This document shows, in pieces, positions 61,521 through 64,000 of a DNA stretch of 64,000 nucleotides. The translations under genes and the position numbers were made by a program. The DNA comes from Bacillus sp. OV166 (lineage in GTDB: Bacteria; Bacillota; Bacilli; Bacillales; Cytobacillaceae), in the NCBI RefSeq assembly GCF_900177675.1, contig NZ_FXWM01000001.1, forward strand, positions 247,501-311,500. Reading direction: 5' to 3'. Every line of letters begins with the position of its first letter. Position 1 is the stretch's first letter. The notes beneath the pieces were generated by a model. That model made no database searches and had not been told where the DNA came from. It saw nothing but the letters and a program-made list of their open reading frames with translations.

Positions 61521-62792
61521 ATGAAAAAATTTGGATTAGCTACGCAAATTTTTATTGCACTTATTTTAGGTATAGTGGTTGGGGCTGCTACTTATGGGAA
61601 CAATACAGCAATTTCCTACATTGCGCCAATCGGTGATATTTTCATTCATTTAATTAAAATGATCGTTATGCCGATTGTAATAGCCGCACTTGTTGTTGCT
61701 GTGGCGGGTGTAGGTGATATAAAAAAATTAGGTAAGCTTGGCGGCAAGACGATTCTTTATTTTGAAATCATTACAACGATTGCGCTGGGGATTGGCTTGC
61801 TGGCTGCAAACGTAATCCATCCAGGTTCTGGTGTAGATATGAGCCATCTGGCAAAAGGAGATATCTCAGCATACGAACAAACTGCAAGCGCTACACAAAA
61901 CAAAGGCTTTGCGGAAACAATCGTTCACATCGTTCCAAAAAATGTGTTTGAATCAATGGCGCAAGGGGATCTATTGCCGATTATTTTCTTCAGTGTTCTA
62001 TTCGGCCTAGGGGTCGCAGCAATCGGGGACAAAGGAAAGCCGGTGCTTCATTTCTTTGAAGGTGTTTTAGAAGCAATGTTTTGGGTAACAAATCAAGTAA
62101 TGAAGGCTGCTCCGTTTGGAGTATTCGCTCTTATTGCGGTGACGGTGGCCCATTTCGGAGTGAGCACATTGCTTCCGCTTGGAAAGCTTGTATTGGCTGT
62201 GTATGTAACTGTATTGTTTTTCGCTATTGTGATTTTAGGTATAAACGCGAAAATGACAGGAACAAATATTTTTACACTTATTAAGATTTTAAAGGAAGAA
62301 CTTATCATTTCTTTTACAACAGCGAGTTCTGAGGCAGTGCTCCCGAACATCATGAAAAAGATGGAGCAATTCGGTTGTCCGAAGGCGATTGTTTCTTTCG
62401 TCATTCCGACAGGATACACATTCAATCTGACAGGATCAGCAATTTATCAGGCGCTTGCTTCGCTGTTTGTTGCGCAAATGTATAATGTACACATGTCGTT
62501 GATGCAGCAAATTACATTGTTATTTGTACTTATGATGACTTCAAAAGGTATGGCAGGCGTCCCAGGTGCATCGTTTGTCGTTGTGCTGGCGACACTTGGC
62601 TCTATGGGATTACCGTTAGAGGGAATTGCTTTGATTGCTGGCATCGATCGTATTTTAGATATGATTCGCTCGGCTGTAAACGTTTTAGGAAACTCATTGG
62701 CTGCCATCTCAATGGCGAAATGGGAGGGCGAATTTGATAAAGAAAAAGCGCAGGACTATTTGGATTCTGTTAAAGAAACAAAGGCTGCATAA
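61521..62792 (+). CDS. gltT: Glutamate/aspartate symporter, DAACS family (GltT-like)
   Basis: A 423-residue transporter with the family fold: serine-rich hairpin ISFTTASSEAVLPN, second hairpin MTSKGMAGVPG and the C-terminal IDRILDMIRSAVNVLGN. It most resembles Bacillus GltT. In the NMDGT-equivalent motif it has NLTGS, with T304 where the family normally has Asp. ATG 61521 lies six bases after AAGGAGG; starts at 61461 and 61515 are less likely. It is followed by aspA after 20 bases, so aspartate is a likely substrate. Confidence 0.92.
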   Translation: MKKFGLATQIFIALILGIVVGAATYGNNTAISYIAPIGDIFIHLIKMIVMPIVIAALVVAVAGVGDIKKLGKLGGKTILYFEIITTIALGIGLLAANVIHPGSGVDMSHLAKGDISAYEQTASATQNKGFAETIVHIVPKNVFESMAQGDLLPIIFFSVLFGLGVAAIGDKGKPVLHFFEGVLEAMFWVTNQVMKAAPFGVFALIAVTVAHFGVSTLLPLGKLVLAVYVTVLFFAIVILGINAKMTGTNIFTLIKILKEELIISFTTASSEAVLPNIMKKMEQFGCPKAIVSFVIPTGYTFNLTGSAIYQALASLFVAQMYNVHMSLMQQITLLFVLMMTSKGMAGVPGASFVVVLATLGSMGLPLEGIALIAGIDRILDMIRSAVNVLGNSLAAISMAKWEGEFDKEKAQDYLDSVKETKAA

Positions 62793-62812
62793 AGGGATAG
62801 GAGGAGAATGTA

Positions 62813-64000
62813 ATGACAGTAACTAAAATAAAAGCAAATGTTCGGATTGAAAAGGATTTTTTAGGGGAAAAAGAGGTGCCTGTAAATGCCTATTACGGCA
62901 TACAAACATTGCGCGCTGTCGAGAACTTTCCTATTACAGGATATATAATTCATGAAGAACTAATTAAAGCTTTGGCCATTGTCAAGAAAGCGGCTGCTCT
63001 TGCCAATATGGAAACAAAGCGCCTTTATGAAGGGGCAGGCAAAGCCATAATAGAAGCTGCTGAAGAAATCATCGACGGCAAGTGGCACGATCATTTCATT
63101 GTCGACCCGATTCAAGGCGGCGCAGGTACATCAATGAACATGAATGCGAATGAGGTCATTGCCAATCGTGCGCTTGAATTAATCGGAAAAGAAAGAGGAG
63201 ACTACTTTCATATTAGTCCGAACAGCCATGTGAATATGGCACAGTCTACAAATGATGCTTTTCCGACTGCGATTCACATCGCAACATTGAATATGTTAGA
63301 AAAATTATTAGACACAATGGAATATATGCATTGCGTATTCGAGCAAAAAGCAAAGGAATTTGACCGGGTCATTAAAATGGGCCGTACTCATCTGCAGGAT
63401 GCTGTACCGATTCGATTAGGTCAAGAGTTTGAAGCATACTCCCGCGTAATTGCCCGCGATATCAAGCGCATCAAACAATCACGGCAGCATTTATATGAGG
63501 TGAACATGGGCGCGACAGCTGTGGGAACTGGCTTGAACGCAGACCCTCGCTATATTGAGCGTGTAGTCGAGCATCTTGCCGATATTAGCGGCTTATCGCT
63601 TGTGGGCGCTGAGCACCTTGTGGATGCAACCCAAAACACAGATGTTTACACGGAAGTATCGGCAGCACTTAAAGTATGCATGATGAACATGTCCAAAATT
63701 GCCAATGATTTGAGATTGATGGCTTCCGGTCCTCGCACGGGACTCGGTGAGATAATATTACCTGCACGTCAGCCTGGTTCTTCCATTATGCCGGGGAAAG
63801 TGAACCCTGTAATGGCTGAGGTCATTAATCAGGTGGCGTTTCAAGTTATTGGAAACGACCATACCATTTGTCTTGCTTCTGAAGCAGGGCAGCTGGAACT
63901 GAATGTTATGGAGCCTGTTCTCGTATTTAATTTACTTCAATCCATCAGTATTATGAATAATGCATTTCGTGCATTTACAGACTATTGTTTAAAGGGAATT
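62813..64000 (+). CDS. aspA: Aspartate ammonia-lyase, 3' end outside window
   Basis: The first 396 residues of an enzyme converting aspartate to fumarate and ammonia. It has the NVNMAQSTNDAFPT-type substrate loop (SHVNMAQSTNDAFPT), GRTHLQDAVPIRLGQEF and the fumarase/aspartase signature GSSIMPGKVNP (322-332). Fumarase C is the main alternative, but the N-terminal GEKEVPVNAYYGIQTLRAVENF pattern is that of aspartases. ATG 62813 follows AGGAGGAG. It forms a catabolic pair with gltT. Confidence 0.93.
   Translation, partial: MTVTKIKANVRIEKDFLGEKEVPVNAYYGIQTLRAVENFPITGYIIHEELIKALAIVKKAAALANMETKRLYEGAGKAIIEAAEEIIDGKWHDHFIVDPIQGGAGTSMNMNANEVIANRALELIGKERGDYFHISPNSHVNMAQSTNDAFPTAIHIATLNMLEKLLDTMEYMHCVFEQKAKEFDRVIKMGRTHLQDAVPIRLGQEFEAYSRVIARDIKRIKQSRQHLYEVNMGATAVGTGLNADPRYIERVVEHLADISGLSLVGAEHLVDATQNTDVYTEVSAALKVCMMNMSKIANDLRLMASGPRTGLGEIILPARQPGSSIMPGKVNPVMAEVINQVAFQVIGNDHTICLASEAGQLELNVMEPVLVFNLLQSISIMNNAFRAFTDYCLKGI

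Overview
The window is a stretch of a Bacillaceae (Bacillus sensu lato) chromosome. Gene content and order match the region of Bacillus subtilis that runs from trnJ-rrnW through the ctsR operon, the rpoBC region and the S10-spc-alpha ribosomal protein clusters to rplM-rpsI. The 16S sequence, the C-rich zinc forms of L33, L36 and S14, the CtsR operator, the Cys T-box and the L10 and L13 leaders all fit a low-GC Gram-positive spore former. SigH, DisA and McsA/McsB also point to Bacillus rather than Staphylococcus or Listeria. I cannot name the species.

Layout: 1-940 holds a tRNA cluster (Val, a broken Thr piece, Thr, Lys, Leu, Gly, Leu, Arg, Pro, Ala). 959-6258 is a complete rrn operon with a duplicated terminator. 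6341-22726 carries ctsR-mcsA-mcsB-clpC (protein quality control), radA-disA-yacL, ispD-ispF, gltX, a Cys T-box with cysE-cysS, mrnC-rlmB-rae1 and sigH. 22768-35028 carries rpmGB-secE-nusG, rplKA, rplJL, ybxB and rpoBC. 35090-39982 is ybxF-rpsL-rpsG-fusA-tuf. After an 0.8 kb gene-free stretch with a five-unit 51-bp tandem array, 40551-55598 is the continuous S10-spc-alpha run from rpsJ to rplQ. 55793-60446 holds an ECF transporter energising module (ecfA1-ecfA2-ecfT), truA, rplM and rpsI. The right end departs from the B. subtilis order: a reverse-strand CBS-domain gene lies between two copies of the rpsI 3' end, followed by a catabolite-controlled gltT-aspA pair (aspartate/glutamate uptake and aspartate ammonia-lyase), the latter cut by the window edge.

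Almost all genes are on the plus strand and serve transcription and translation. Many are controlled by leaders visible in the sequence: CtsR boxes, T-box, L10 leader, L13 leader, a probable S10 leader and a CcpA cre site.

The genes themselves are conventional. The unusual material is between them. A dispersed palindromic repeat family occurs at seven gene borders; it supplies the last codons of ispD and separates rpoB from rpoC. Other items are a tRNA-Thr half-copy with a small palindromic insert, the attachment-site-like duplication of the rpsI 3' end, a three-way-junction RNA ahead of ecfA1, and an odd leader ahead of nusG. I saw no CRISPR, prophage, transposase or defence system.
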